64,000 bases of DNA from Klebsiella aerogenes (GTDB lineage: Bacteria; Pseudomonadota; Gammaproteobacteria; Enterobacterales; Enterobacteriaceae). The stretch is taken from contig CP119076.1 in NCBI GenBank assembly GCA_029027985.1, forward strand, positions 682,001 through 746,000, in the 5' to 3' direction. The notes beneath the pieces are model-generated. The model searched no databases, had not been told where the DNA came from, and was given only the letters and a program-made list of their open reading frames with translations. Shown here piece by piece: positions 11,189-19,280 of the stretch. A program made the translations under genes and the position numbers. Within the stretch, counting starts at the first letter, position 1. Every line of letters starts with the position of its first letter.

Positions 11189-11476
11189 ATGGAAAATCAT
11201 TTTGGTAAAGGGTTAATGGCGGGGTTAGCGGCGTCCTATGCCGATACCGCAAGCCATGCCGCGGATTTTTGCACCGACTATAAGCGCGGGTTTGTGTTGG
11301 GCTATTCGCACCGTATGTTCGAAAAGACCGGCGACCGCCAGCTTAGCGCGTGGGAGGCGGGGATCCTGACCCGTCGTTACGGGCTTGATAGAGACATGGT
11401 GATGGACTTCTTCAAAGAGGGTAGCTCCTGCATGGCGATGCGCTATTTTATGGCTGGCTACCGGCTGGAAAGCTGA
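11189..11476 (+). CDS. yghW: YghW family (DUF2623) protein
   Basis: The 95-aa small soluble protein starts at ATG 11189 with GAGGAAAG upstream; it matches E. coli YghW ([41 protein letters not shown], ending FMAGYRLES). The possible start at 11159 adds ten unrelated residues. Function is unknown. The position between yghX and yghU is conserved. Confidence 0.88.
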   Translation: MENHFGKGLMAGLAASYADTASHAADFCTDYKRGFVLGYSHRMFEKTGDRQLSAWEAGILTRRYGLDRDMVMDFFKEGSSCMAMRYFMAGYRLES

Positions 11477-11536
11477 AATGGTCTTGCGGGGCTGAGCGGC
11501 TTACCCCGGATTGCGTTGACAACATTGCACGATCCC

Positions 11537-11566
11537 GTAGCCCCGGCGAGCGTAGCGCCGCCGGGG
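11537..11566 (+). repeat. Single REP element
   Basis: A GTAG head is followed by CCCCGGC...GCCGCCGGGG, the same architecture as the 2.8 and 6.1 kb elements, in the convergent gap between yghW and yghU. Confidence 0.75.
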
Positions 11567-11578
11567 AGGGGAACGGAT

Positions 11579-12445
11579 TTACGCCTGGCGTTTATCTTCG
11601 GTTTGAGTGTCAAAATCGCTGGCGTCATGGCGCTCATGCAATTGCTCGTCGAGCGGGCCATTGGTGCGGTTGACGATACGTCCGCGTTTTACTGCAGGGC
11701 GGCTGCCAACATCCTGCGCCCAGCGCAGCACGTTGACGTAGCTGCCTGCGTCAAGGAACTCGGCGGCGTTATACACATTGCCCAGCACCACGTTGCCGTA
11801 CCACGGCCAGATCGCCATATCGGCGATGGTGTACTCTTCCCCCGCTACAAAGCGATCGCGAGCGAGCTGCTTATCTAAGACGTCGAGCTGACGCTTGGCT
11901 TCCATGGTAAAGCGGTCGATCGCGTATTCGATTTTCACCGGCGCATAGTTATAGAAGTGGCCAAAGCCGCCGCCGAGGAACGGCGCCGCGCCCTGCAGCC
12001 AGAACAACCAGTTGAGGGTTTCAGTGCGTCCCGCCGGATCTTTCGGCAGGAAGAAGCCAAACTTTTCCGCCAGATACAGCAGGATGCTGCCGGATTCGAA
12101 TACCCGCGTTGGCGGGGTGGTAGAGTGATCGCTGAGCGCCGGGATCTTGGAGTTCGGGTTGACCTCGACAAAGCCGCTGGAGAACTGGTCGCCTTCGCCG
12201 ATGCGAATCAGCCAGGCGTCGTATTCCGCGCCGGTGACGCCCAGCGCCAGCAGCTCTTCCAGCATGATCGTCACTTTCTGCCCGTTCGGCGTGCCCAGCG
12301 AATAAAGCTGCAGCGGATGGGTGCCGACCGGCAACACCTGTTCATGCGTCGCGCCGGAAACCGGGCGGTTGATATTGGCGAATGCGCCGCCGTTATTCTG
12401 TTTCCATTCCCATACTTTCGCGGGTTGGTAGTGATTGTCGGACAT
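11579..12445 (-). CDS. yghU: Glutathione transferase-like disulfide-bond reductase YghU
   Basis: The 288-aa Nu-class glutathione transferase homologue matches E. coli YghU in length. ATG 12445 gives MSDNHYQPAKVW; the longer frame to 12493 reads through a repeated intergenic motif. N-terminal thioredoxin fold (about 45-130, with NPNSKIPAL and FESGSILLYLAEK) and C-terminal helical domain (about 135-270, EYTIADMAIWPW) are present. The E. coli enzyme binds two glutathiones and shows disulfide reductase activity. It follows a monothiol DsbA-like gene on the same strand, and gss is divergent next door, making a thiol-metabolism neighbourhood. Confidence 0.95.
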   Translation of the reverse strand: MSDNHYQPAKVWEWKQNNGGAFANINRPVSGATHEQVLPVGTHPLQLYSLGTPNGQKVTIMLEELLALGVTGAEYDAWLIRIGEGDQFSSGFVEVNPNSKIPALSDHSTTPPTRVFESGSILLYLAEKFGFFLPKDPAGRTETLNWLFWLQGAAPFLGGGFGHFYNYAPVKIEYAIDRFTMEAKRQLDVLDKQLARDRFVAGEEYTIADMAIWPWYGNVVLGNVYNAAEFLDAGSYVNVLRWAQDVGSRPAVKRGRIVNRTNGPLDEQLHERHDASDFDTQTEDKRQA

Positions 12446-12465
12446 ACTGACCTGCCTCTTTAGTA

Positions 12466-12496
12466 AGGTGTACAAAAATAGTGAGGTGTACAAAAA
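12466..12496. repeat. Direct repeat around TGTACA in front of yghU
   Basis: Two copies of AGGTGTACAAAAA (12466-12478 and 12484-12496) lie 18 bp apart in the 67-bp gap between yghU and the upstream gene. Each holds the palindrome TGTACA. The spacing would place the two sites on nearly opposite DNA faces. They may be regulator sites; no regulator can be named. Confidence 0.5.
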
Positions 12497-12512
12497 AGTC
12501 TAGCAGCTAATA

Positions 12513-13073
12513 TCAGGCCATAATCCGCGCGGCCCACACGCTGACATCATCGCCGCTGCCGAGATCGGGTTGCGCCAGGCCGTTGACCATAAAGGTGGGC
12601 GACACATGGATACCGTTCTGGCGGGCGTATTTACTGTGCCATTTGATCTCATTTTGCAATTCCGGGCGGGCAAAAGCCGCCGCCAGCGAGACGTGGCTGT
12701 AACGTTCAAGACGTTCGATGATCTGCTGTGGGGTGGTGTCCATGTTCGGCCCGCTGCAGTGGTCGGTGAATTCAAACTCTTCGCGGTGATCGGCGACCGC
12801 CTGCAGCACTTTGTGCGCCTGCTCTCGGCCGTGCGGCAGGGTTGAAGCGGCCAGTACGCAGCGCACCACCACGCCGGAGAACAGATGCCACGGCTGAGAC
12901 TGAAGGCGAACCTTGATGGTGACGTTCTCCGCGCCGACTTCATCCAGCAGCTCATCAAGCTTGTTGAAGGCGCGAACGGAATAGGGACAGGTCGGTTCAA
13001 GGAACACTTCAAAGGTCCGCGGGCCGTGTCCCCAGACCAGCGGCTGGGCATTGAGATGCGAAGGTGCGCTCAT
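12513..13073 (-). CDS. Monothiol DsbA/thioredoxin-fold protein
   Basis: The 186-aa product begins with a thioredoxin strand and the motif EPTCPYSVRAF: a CPYS site with one cysteine where DsbA has two. A helical insertion and the cis-proline region HVSPTFMVNG follow, as in DsbA/FrnE-like folds. There is no signal peptide, so it is cytoplasmic. A single-cysteine site suggests glutathione-dependent chemistry rather than disulfide formation. It lies 67 bp upstream of yghU on the same strand and divergent from gss, so a role in glutathione or glutathionylspermidine redox is plausible but inferred. A ribosome site CAGGAGT precedes the start. Confidence 0.72.
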   Translation of the reverse strand: MSAPSHLNAQPLVWGHGPRTFEVFLEPTCPYSVRAFNKLDELLDEVGAENVTIKVRLQSQPWHLFSGVVVRCVLAASTLPHGREQAHKVLQAVADHREEFEFTDHCSGPNMDTTPQQIIERLERYSHVSLAAAFARPELQNEIKWHSKYARQNGIHVSPTFMVNGLAQPDLGSGDDVSVWAARIMA

Positions 13074-13292
13074 TGTCGACTCCTGATGTAGTGGTGCTTT
13101 TTTGTTATGTCTCGGTTAACAATATCACTTTTGCCAATGGGTGCCGGGTTATTTTCCATAAGGGCACGTTTAGCGAAACGAATGAGTGGTATCATCATTT
13201 CACCTCTGTCTGGTAAGTGCCTGCGGCAGGATAAGAAGAGGGAGTTTTGTTCCGCCAACTGCCCGGGCTGCATTAATTTGAGGTCAGGCTAA

Positions 13293-15158
13293 ATGAGCAA
13301 AGGATCGACAAGTATTGATGCCCCTTTCGGTACGCTTTTAGGCTACGCTCCGGGCGGCGTGGCGATTTATTCATCGAACTACAGTAGCTTAAATCCGCAA
13401 GATTATCCGGATGACGCCACCTTCCGCAGCTATATCGGCAATGAGTATATGGGGCATAAATGGCAATGCGTAGAGTTCGCGCGACGCTTTTTGTTTCTCA
13501 CCTACGGCTTTGTCTTTACCGACGTCGGCATGGCCTACGAAATCTTCTCGCTGCGCTTCCTGCGCGAAGTGGTTAACGACAACATTCTTCCCCTGCAGGC
13601 CTTCGCCAACGGTTCACGCCGCCCGCCGATCGCCGGCTCACTACTGATCTGGCAGAAAGGCGGCGAATTTAAACATACCGGCCACGTGGCGGTGATTACG
13701 CAACTGGTGGGAAATAAAGTCCGCATCGCCGAACAAAACGTGATTCACGCGCCATTGCCTCAGGGGCAGCAGTGGACTCGCGAGCTGACGCTGGAAGTGA
13801 ACGATGGCGTCTACACCCTCAAAGATACTTTTGCCGATACCGAAATTTTAGGCTGGATGATCCAGACCGCCGATACTAAGCACAGCCTGCCGCAGCCCAT
13901 GCTGCCGGGCGAAGAGATGAAAATTAGCGGCGCGCGGCTGCCAAATAAGGGCCAATTCCGCGGTAACTGGCTCAATGAGAAAGACGCGCTGCAAAAAGCC
14001 TACATCGACGCCAACGGTCATTTCATCAATCAGGATCCTTATCAGTACTTCACGATTAGCGAGAGCGCTGAACAGGAGTTGATTAAAGCGACCAATGAGC
14101 TGCACCTGATGTATCTGCACGCCACCGATAAGGTGATGAAGGATGACAATCTGCTGGCGTTGTTCGATATTCCGAAGATCCTCTGGCCGCGTTTGCGCCT
14201 TTCGTGGCAGCGTCGTCGTCATCATATGATCACCGGGCGCATGGATTTCTGCATGGACGAGCGCGGGCTGAAGGTGTACGAATACAATGCCGACTCCGCC
14301 TCTTGCCATACGGAAGGGGGATTGATCCTCGAACAATGGCTGAAACAGGGCTATCGCGGTACCGGCCATAATCCGGCGGAAAATCTGCTCGACGAACTGG
14401 CGGGGGCGTGGAAGCACAGCCGCGCGCGGCCGTTCGTGCATATCATGCAGGACAAGGATCTTGAGGAGAACTACCACGCCCGGTTTATTCAGCGTTCGCT
14501 GACCGACGCGGGCTTCGAAAGCAAAATCCTCTTTGGCCTTGATGAGCTGCGCTGGGATGCTGCCGGTCAGCTGATTGACGGCGATGGCCGGTTGGTGAAC
14601 TGCGTCTGGAAGACCTGGGCGTGGGAAACCGCGATCGAGCAGGTTCGCGAAGTCAGCGCCGATGAGTACGCCGCGGTGCCGATTCGTACCGGCCACCCGC
14701 AAAATGAGGTCCGCCTGATTGACGTCCTGCTGCGTCCGGAGGTATTGGTATTCGAGCCGCTGTGGACGGTTATCCCTGGCAACAAGGCGATTTTGCCGGT
14801 GCTGTGGTCGCTGTTTCCGCATCATCGCTATCTGCTGGATACCGATTTTGTCGTTAACGACGAGCTGGCGAAAACCGGCTATGCGGTGAAACCGATCTCC
14901 GGGCGCTGCGGCAGTAACATCGACCTGATAAGCCCGCACGACGAGGTTCTGGATCAGACCAGCGGGCAGTTCGTCGATCGCAAAAATATTTACCAGCAGC
15001 TGTGGTGCCTGCCGAAGGTTGATGGCAAGTACATTCAGGTATGCACCTTCACGGTAGGCGGTAACTACGGCGGTACCTGCCTGCGCGGTGATGATTCACT
15101 GGTGGTGAAAAAAGAGAGTGATATCGAGCCGTTAATCGTCCTGAAAGACGACGAATAA
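13293..15158 (+). CDS. gss: Bifunctional glutathionylspermidine amidase/synthetase
   Basis: The 621-aa protein matches E. coli Gss along its length. The N-terminal CHAP amidase domain (about 1-195) has the catalytic C59 (KWQCVEFARRF) and His in FKHTGHVAVI. The C-terminal ATP-grasp synthetase (about 205-615) includes FCMDERGLKVYEYNADS and the end VGGNYGGTCLRGD. It makes and breaks the amide between glutathione and spermidine in the cytoplasm. It is divergent from the DsbA-like/yghU pair and followed by a long perfect palindrome. Confidence 0.96.
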   Translation: MSKGSTSIDAPFGTLLGYAPGGVAIYSSNYSSLNPQDYPDDATFRSYIGNEYMGHKWQCVEFARRFLFLTYGFVFTDVGMAYEIFSLRFLREVVNDNILPLQAFANGSRRPPIAGSLLIWQKGGEFKHTGHVAVITQLVGNKVRIAEQNVIHAPLPQGQQWTRELTLEVNDGVYTLKDTFADTEILGWMIQTADTKHSLPQPMLPGEEMKISGARLPNKGQFRGNWLNEKDALQKAYIDANGHFINQDPYQYFTISESAEQELIKATNELHLMYLHATDKVMKDDNLLALFDIPKILWPRLRLSWQRRRHHMITGRMDFCMDERGLKVYEYNADSASCHTEGGLILEQWLKQGYRGTGHNPAENLLDELAGAWKHSRARPFVHIMQDKDLEENYHARFIQRSLTDAGFESKILFGLDELRWDAAGQLIDGDGRLVNCVWKTWAWETAIEQVREVSADEYAAVPIRTGHPQNEVRLIDVLLRPEVLVFEPLWTVIPGNKAILPVLWSLFPHHRYLLDTDFVVNDELAKTGYAVKPISGRCGSNIDLISPHDEVLDQTSGQFVDRKNIYQQLWCLPKVDGKYIQVCTFTVGGNYGGTCLRGDDSLVVKKESDIEPLIVLKDDE

Positions 15159-15168
15159 CGCTCGAAAC

Positions 15169-15196
15169 CCAGTCAGCGGCTAGCGCCGCTGACTGG
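15169..15196. terminator. Perfect palindrome after gss
   Basis: A 12-bp perfect stem (CCAGTCAGCGGC with GCCGCTGACTGG) and a 4-nt loop begin ten bases after the gss stop. No T-run follows, so it may be a 3'-end stabiliser or REP-like element rather than an intrinsic terminator. Confidence 0.55.
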
Positions 15197-15254
15197 CACC
15201 TGCAAAGAAGCAATGAATAACTAACACAACAACAAGACAGAAAAGGAAAAGCAT

Positions 15255-16436
15255 ATGCACGATCGGCGCCTCGCCGCCCGCGCGGGTGAACTCAAGCCCT
15301 CCGCCGTCCGCGAACTTCTCAAACACAGTAAACTCCCTGGCGTTATCTCGCTTGGCGGCGGCATTCCGGCGCCGGAGCTGTTTGATACCGAAGGCCTCAA
15401 CCTCGCGGTGCAGAAGGTGATGAGCGAACGTTTTAATGACGCCTTCCAGTACGGCCTGACCGAAGGTTATCCTCCGCTGCGTCAGGCGGTGAGCGAAATC
15501 TGCCAGTCTCGCGGGGTGGCCTGTGAGGCAAGTCAGGTGTACATCACTTCCGGCTCGCAACAGTCGCTGGATATCGTCGCCCGTACGCTGCTCGATCCTG
15601 GCGATGCGATTGTCGTTGAGCGCCCGACCTATCTGGCGGCGCTGCAGGTGTTCCAGCTGGCGCAGGCCAATATCCTTAGCGTCGATACCGACGATAACGG
15701 CATGCTGGTTGAGCAATTAGCCGATCTGCTGGCAACCACTCAGATCAAAGCGGTCTATCTGGTGCCAACCTTCGGTAACCCCGGAGGTAAAACCCTGAGC
15801 GACGATCGCCGTCAGCGGCTGGTGGCGTTAGCGAAGCAGCATGATTTTGTGATCATCGAAGACGATCCCTACGGCGAAATTAGTTTTACCGATAAAGTGC
15901 GTCGCCCGCTGTATCAGCATGCGATCGAACAGGGCTGCGAAGATCGCGTGGTTTACACTTCAACCTTCTCCAAGATCCTTGCGCCGGGGATGCGTATCGG
16001 CTGGATCGTGATGCCGGAATGGCTGGCGCATCAGGCGGTGATCGTCAAGCAGGCGGCGGATCTGCATACCAATATGCTGTCTCAGGTGATCACCACCGAG
16101 TACCTCGGAATGGATCGTCTGAACAAGCAGATCGCCCTGATCCGCGAAGATTACCGGAAGAAGTGCGTGGCGCTGGCCGACGCGCTGGAAAGCCGCCTCG
16201 GCGAGCATCTGGAGTTCAGCCGCCCGGAAGGGGGAATGTTCCTGTGGGCTCGCTTCCGCTATCCGTTCGACACCATGGCGTGGCTGAAGAAGACGCTGGA
16301 AAACGGCGTGGTCTACGTGCCTGGCGAAGCGTTTTATAACGATAACCCGGATACCCGCACGCTGCGCCTTTCCTATTCAACGGTTTCGGAAGCCGGTCTG
16401 CTGACCGCTGTCGAACGTCTGGAAAAATCGCTGTAA
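15255..16436 (+). CDS. PLP-dependent class I/II aminotransferase (LysN/2-aminoadipate type)
   Basis: The 393-aa fold-type I aminotransferase has the Schiff-base lysine K240 in STFSKILAPGMRIGW, the pyridine-binding Asp in IEDDPYGEI and the substrate-carboxylate arginine in TLRLSYS. The opening LKPSAVRELLK and SLGGGIPAPELF are typical of the MocR-catalytic/2-aminoadipate aminotransferase branch; no regulator domain is attached. Substrate cannot be fixed; a broad amino acid range is usual. AAGGAAAAGC precedes ATG 15255. It stands alone between the gss palindrome and its own terminator. Confidence 0.82.
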   Translation: MHDRRLAARAGELKPSAVRELLKHSKLPGVISLGGGIPAPELFDTEGLNLAVQKVMSERFNDAFQYGLTEGYPPLRQAVSEICQSRGVACEASQVYITSGSQQSLDIVARTLLDPGDAIVVERPTYLAALQVFQLAQANILSVDTDDNGMLVEQLADLLATTQIKAVYLVPTFGNPGGKTLSDDRRQRLVALAKQHDFVIIEDDPYGEISFTDKVRRPLYQHAIEQGCEDRVVYTSTFSKILAPGMRIGWIVMPEWLAHQAVIVKQAADLHTNMLSQVITTEYLGMDRLNKQIALIREDYRKKCVALADALESRLGEHLEFSRPEGGMFLWARFRYPFDTMAWLKKTLENGVVYVPGEAFYNDNPDTRTLRLSYSTVSEAGLLTAVERLEKSL

Positions 16437-16442
16437 CCTTTT

Positions 16443-16476
16443 GACTCCGCGCGCTTTCCCGGCGCGGAGTCTTCCC
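16443..16476 (+). terminator. Intrinsic terminator after the aminotransferase
   Basis: Ten-bp stem GACTCCGCGC/GCGCGGAGTC (16443-16452 with 16462-16471), followed by TTCCCTT. Confidence 0.75.
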
Positions 16477-16492
16477 TTGCTACACGCCGAGT

Positions 16493-17206
16493 ATGCCAAT
16501 GAACCCTGATAACCTGCCGCTGGCGCTGATCCCCGGTTTTATGCTGGATGAAACCCTATGGGATGCCTTCGTCGCCGAATTTCCGCCGTCGCGTACCTTT
16601 GTCCGCGCCAGCCTGCGAGAAGGCGAGACCATTGCTGAAATGGCGCGTCATATCGTCAGCACGCTGCCGCCGCGCTTTGTGCTGGTGGGCTTCTCGCTGG
16701 GCGGTTACATTGCGCGTTCGATTGTCGAACAGTTCCCGCAATCGGTCGCCGGGTTGGTGCTGGTCGCCACCTCGCTGCGTGAAGATAGCGAGGAGCAGCA
16801 ACAGATTAAAACCGCGGCGATTAAAGCGGTCTCCGGGCCGACTTTCCGTGGGATTAGCACCGGCGCCATTGCCGCGACGTTGCACCCATCGCGGGCGCAG
16901 GACCACGCGCTGATTGCGCAAATCCGCGCGATGGGCGCGCAGCTGGGCGCTGATGTTTTTCGTCGTCAGGCGAGCCTGGTACGAGGAAAAATCACGCGAC
17001 ATCCTATTGAATGCCCGACGTTAGTTATCGCTGCCGCTGACGACCCGTCACGCCCGCTGGCCGAACTGCAGGAGTTGCACCAGAGTATTGCCGGTTCGAC
17101 ATTGGCGTTGATTGAGCAGTGCGGTCATATGGTGCCGTTAGAGCAGCCGGGTAGGCTGGCGGAGACGATTAGTGAGTGGCTGGCGAAGCAGAGAGAGTCG
17201 TGGTGA
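16493..17206 (+). CDS. Alpha/beta-fold hydrolase
   Basis: The 237-aa soluble hydrolase has the oxyanion strand LALIPGFM, the nucleophile elbow GFSLGG (Ser near residue 69), an Asp in AAADDPSRP and a His in EQCGHMVPLE. It resembles small esterase/BioH-like enzymes; the substrate is unknown. Two in-frame ATGs (16493, 16499) are possible and neither has a strong ribosome site. It lies after a terminator, so it probably has its own promoter. Confidence 0.78.
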   Translation: MPMNPDNLPLALIPGFMLDETLWDAFVAEFPPSRTFVRASLREGETIAEMARHIVSTLPPRFVLVGFSLGGYIARSIVEQFPQSVAGLVLVATSLREDSEEQQQIKTAAIKAVSGPTFRGISTGAIAATLHPSRAQDHALIAQIRAMGAQLGADVFRRQASLVRGKITRHPIECPTLVIAAADDPSRPLAELQELHQSIAGSTLALIEQCGHMVPLEQPGRLAETISEWLAKQRESW

Positions 17207-17267
17207 AGTTGCTCGCCGTTGCCCGGGGCGGGAAACGACGAGCAGAGAAGTCAGAATCGAGAAGAGA

Positions 17268-17357
17268 TCACTCCTGCTCGGCGATACGATCGTCAAGCCA
17301 GATAAGCATCAAGGAAGAGAGAAAAGCGACAGCAATGGTGCCAATAAACAACAACAT
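17268..17357 (-). CDS. Putative 29-aa single-pass membrane protein
   Basis: Reading the minus strand from ATG 17357 gives 29 residues and TGA. Residues 1-20 (MLLFIGTIAVAFLSSLMLIW) form one hydrophobic helix, followed by a charged tail LDDRIAEQE. A strong ribosome site TGAGGAAAT sits eight bases before the start. It follows a 65-aa frame by 24 bp on the same strand. I do not recognise it. Hydrophobic miniproteins with acidic tails commonly tune inner membrane transporters or kinases; that is analogy only. Confidence 0.6.
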   Translation of the reverse strand: MLLFIGTIAVAFLSSLMLIWLDDRIAEQE

Positions 17358-17381
17358 AATAATTTCCTCAGGGGCTTTTTA

Positions 17382-17579
17382 TTATTTTTCTAATTTAACC
17401 GGTGAGTGACTGTTCTTATCTGCAATGGTGATTTTGGTATCGTGCTGCGTCGTCGCAAGGGTGAAAAAATCATCGGCGTCGATATCGAAGTTCAGTACTA
17501 TTTCCCGATATTTTCTGGCGTTAATCAATTCTTTAGCTTCTTTCATACTACTGGCGATAATAGTAGGCATCAGATTCAT
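17382..17579 (-). CDS. Putative 65-aa soluble protein, partner of the miniprotein
   Basis: The frame reads MNLMPTIIASSMKEAKELIN at its start and ends HSPVKLEK. The pattern (helix KEAKELINARKYREI, strand VLNFDIDADDFF, LATTQHDTKITIAD) looks like a small alpha/beta protein rather than random reading. A start at Met4 (17570) is possible because GAG at 17580-17582 is then better spaced. It is AT-richer than its surroundings. No family recognised. A terminator-like hairpin lies immediately upstream, which could regulate it. Confidence 0.5.
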   Translation of the reverse strand: MNLMPTIIASSMKEAKELINARKYREIVLNFDIDADDFFTLATTQHDTKITIADKNSHSPVKLEK

Positions 17580-17587
17580 CTCAGTTT

Positions 17588-17616
17588 AAAAAACTGCTAG
17601 CAAAATAAAAGCTAGC
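17588..17616 (-). terminator. Terminator-like hairpin just upstream of the mini-operon
   Basis: On the minus strand GCTAGC-TTTTATTTT-GCTAGC is followed by AG and six T. It ends only 8 bases before the 65-aa frame. It could end transcripts from the DUF1330 gene or act as an attenuator in the leader of the small genes. The AT-rich 17620-17818 holds no gene I can support. Confidence 0.6.
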
Positions 17617-17818
17617 TCGTATCAGATCAACTACTTTTTACTGTCATCTACATCACAGAAAAAGACATGGCTACGCTGACTGGCGAAAAATGAAACATAA
17701 TTTCTGTTTTCCGCACAGCAGGTAGCGAATTATTTTATTGATCTCACTGAAGAATATGAAAACATCGCTTAAAAATAATATCCCTGCTTATTTTAAGACT
17801 ACTGGCCGTCATATTCAG

Positions 17819-18109
17819 TCAGGCTGGTAAACCTTCGACGATGGTTATCATCGCGTCGGCGACATCCGCACGCGCGGCGCGCGCCTGCTGATATTCTTCC
17901 GAGTGGTAGCAGGCCAGCGCGCTTGCCATATCGCTAAACTCAATCAGGACGTGTTTGGCGAAGCGTTGTCCTTCCAGCGTCTGCGCCTGGCCGCCGCGGG
18001 CGACGAAGCGCGCGTTGAAACGTTTGAACGCCGCAGGGGCGAGATCCATATAGTGTTGATATTGCTCGGGATCGTGAATATTGACGTGGGCAATCCAGTA
18101 AGCGGCCAT
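17819..18109 (-). CDS. DUF1330 family protein
   Basis: The 96-aa protein is a dimeric alpha-beta barrel of the DUF1330 family (AYWIAHVNIHDPEQYQHY near the start, HVLIEFSDMASALACYHSEEYQQA, then a helix). CAGGAGTAAAC precedes ATG 18109. It starts two bases after the stop of the GntR regulator on the same strand, so the two are co-transcribed. DUF1330 proteins often sit in catabolic clusters and resemble small monooxygenases or isomerases; no activity is assigned. Its link to the divergent operon is inferred from position. Confidence 0.82.
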   Translation of the reverse strand: MAAYWIAHVNIHDPEQYQHYMDLAPAAFKRFNARFVARGGQAQTLEGQRFAKHVLIEFSDMASALACYHSEEYQQARAARADVADAMITIVEGLPA

Positions 18110-18111
18110 GT

Positions 18112-18789
18112 TTACTCCTGTGAGGATAGAATCTGTTTGGCGAGCTGCGCGGCTTCGGTTAGATGCTCAAACACCGCCTGTCGGGCCTGCTGTGGGTCGT
18201 TGCTTTCAATCGCGCTATAGATGCGCGACATACGCTCAAAGCCCGCTACTTGCCGTTCCGGCGAAGCCAGAGTCAGCGCGCGCAGGCGGCTGATGCGGCT
18301 ATTCAGACGCTGCACGATTTCCCAGGCGATCGTGTGTTTCGCGACGCGGAATAGGGTTTCATAGAAAGCCTGCGAGGCTTCAACCCGCTTAATGTCATCC
18401 TGCTCGCGCGAAGCCTGAGCGATCAGCTGTAGCTGCTGCTGAAGCTGCCGTTTATCGTCGGCATTAGCGAGTTTGGCGCAATCACAGGCCGCCTCTTGTT
18501 CAAGCAACATACGAATGTTGTAGATCTGCTCTGCGCTTTCCCAGCTTAAAACAGCAACGATGGGGCCTTTTTTCGGCAGCGTTTCAATAAGCCCTTCGGC
18601 TTCAAGATAGCGGATCACCTCTCTGACCACGCTGCGGCTGACGCCGAGCTGCTCGGTTAGCTGACGTTCGACCAGTCGATCGCCCGCTTTAAAATAGCCG
18701 GCAATAATCGCCTGGCGGACTTTTGTTAACGCCAGCTCACGTAACGTAACCGGGACGGCATCAATTTTTAGTGAATGGTTATCAACCAT
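18112..18789 (-). CDS. GntR/FadR-subfamily transcriptional regulator
   Basis: The 225-aa regulator has a winged helix-turn-helix (about 14-78: LRELALTKVRQAIIAGYF, LVERQLTEQLGVSRSVVREV) and an FCD ligand domain (about 88-220, with the metal-binding Asp/His pattern in MLLEQEAACDC and VFEHLTEAAQ). ATG 18789 is chosen over TTG 18792 because AGAGGG is six bases upstream. It is divergent from the AA_synth operon; the perfect palindrome ATGGTATACCAT beside that operon's promoter is its likely operator. The ligand is probably a pathway substrate or intermediate. Confidence 0.88.
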   Translation of the reverse strand: MVDNHSLKIDAVPVTLRELALTKVRQAIIAGYFKAGDRLVERQLTEQLGVSRSVVREVIRYLEAEGLIETLPKKGPIVAVLSWESAEQIYNIRMLLEQEAACDCAKLANADDKRQLQQQLQLIAQASREQDDIKRVEASQAFYETLFRVAKHTIAWEIVQRLNSRISRLRALTLASPERQVAGFERMSRIYSAIESNDPQQARQAVFEHLTEAAQLAKQILSSQE

Positions 18790-19184
18790 CAAATCCCTCT
18801 GTGTTTATCTGATGAATCAAAGCGGCAACACGGCCCGCAGAGGAGAATCGCTGTACTATTAGCACCCTTTCGTCAGGCGACGCAACGTTAGTCCGCGGTG
18901 AGGTACTGGCGATTCACTTCTCCGGAAGCCAGGAAATTGCGCTGGCTCACAAATCTGCATTCTGCTGAAGAAAAAAACGCGCTGCGACCGTCGTTATCCT
19001 AACACTTTGATTTTAGTTCATTTCAAAGTGGTGAAATGTTCACCGCTTCCCACCCTTGCGTTTATCCGGTTTTTAAGCGGGAAAACGTCATGTAATTTCT
19101 TTAAATCTAATAAAAATCATAAAGTTAAATAATTAAAAATCGCTTTATCTCTCATCATGATTCGGCATAAAAACATACCGTATG

Positions 19185-19229
19185 ATGGTATACCATATTT
19201 TGACATGTTAATTTCGCCGATGCTATACC
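19185..19229 (+). promoter_or_regulatory. Operator and promoter of catabolic cluster A
   Basis: A perfect 12-bp palindrome ATGGTATACCAT (19185-19196) lies four bases before a -35 TTGACA (19200-19205). The -10 is TATACC (19224-19229) with an extended TG two bases ahead and an 18-bp spacer. The -10 region GCTATACCAC repeats half of the palindrome, so repressor bound at both could block polymerase. The start codon is 52 bases downstream. The remainder of the divergent gap 18790-19184 holds no gene I can support; it is AT-rich toward 19.1 kb. Confidence 0.7.
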
Positions 19230-19280
19230 ACTTGCGAAACATTTAATTAGCAAGTTGTTAACCTTTATTGAGGAGAGGCT

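Noticed and set aside
13848-14939. Minus-strand open frame (363 codons) opposite gss
   Set aside because: Shadow of the gss coding sequence; no ribosome site or recognisable domain.
17172-17409. Two overlapping plus-strand frames (73 and 77 codons) after the hydrolase gene
   Set aside because: They overlap each other and the hydrolase end, are Arg/Lys-rich and lack ribosome sites; the minus-strand miniprotein explains this DNA better.
17268-17579. Toxin-antitoxin module
   Set aside because: A 65-aa plus 29-aa hydrophobic pair could suggest one, but no antitoxin DNA-binding motif or antisense RNA promoter is visible, so no such claim is made.
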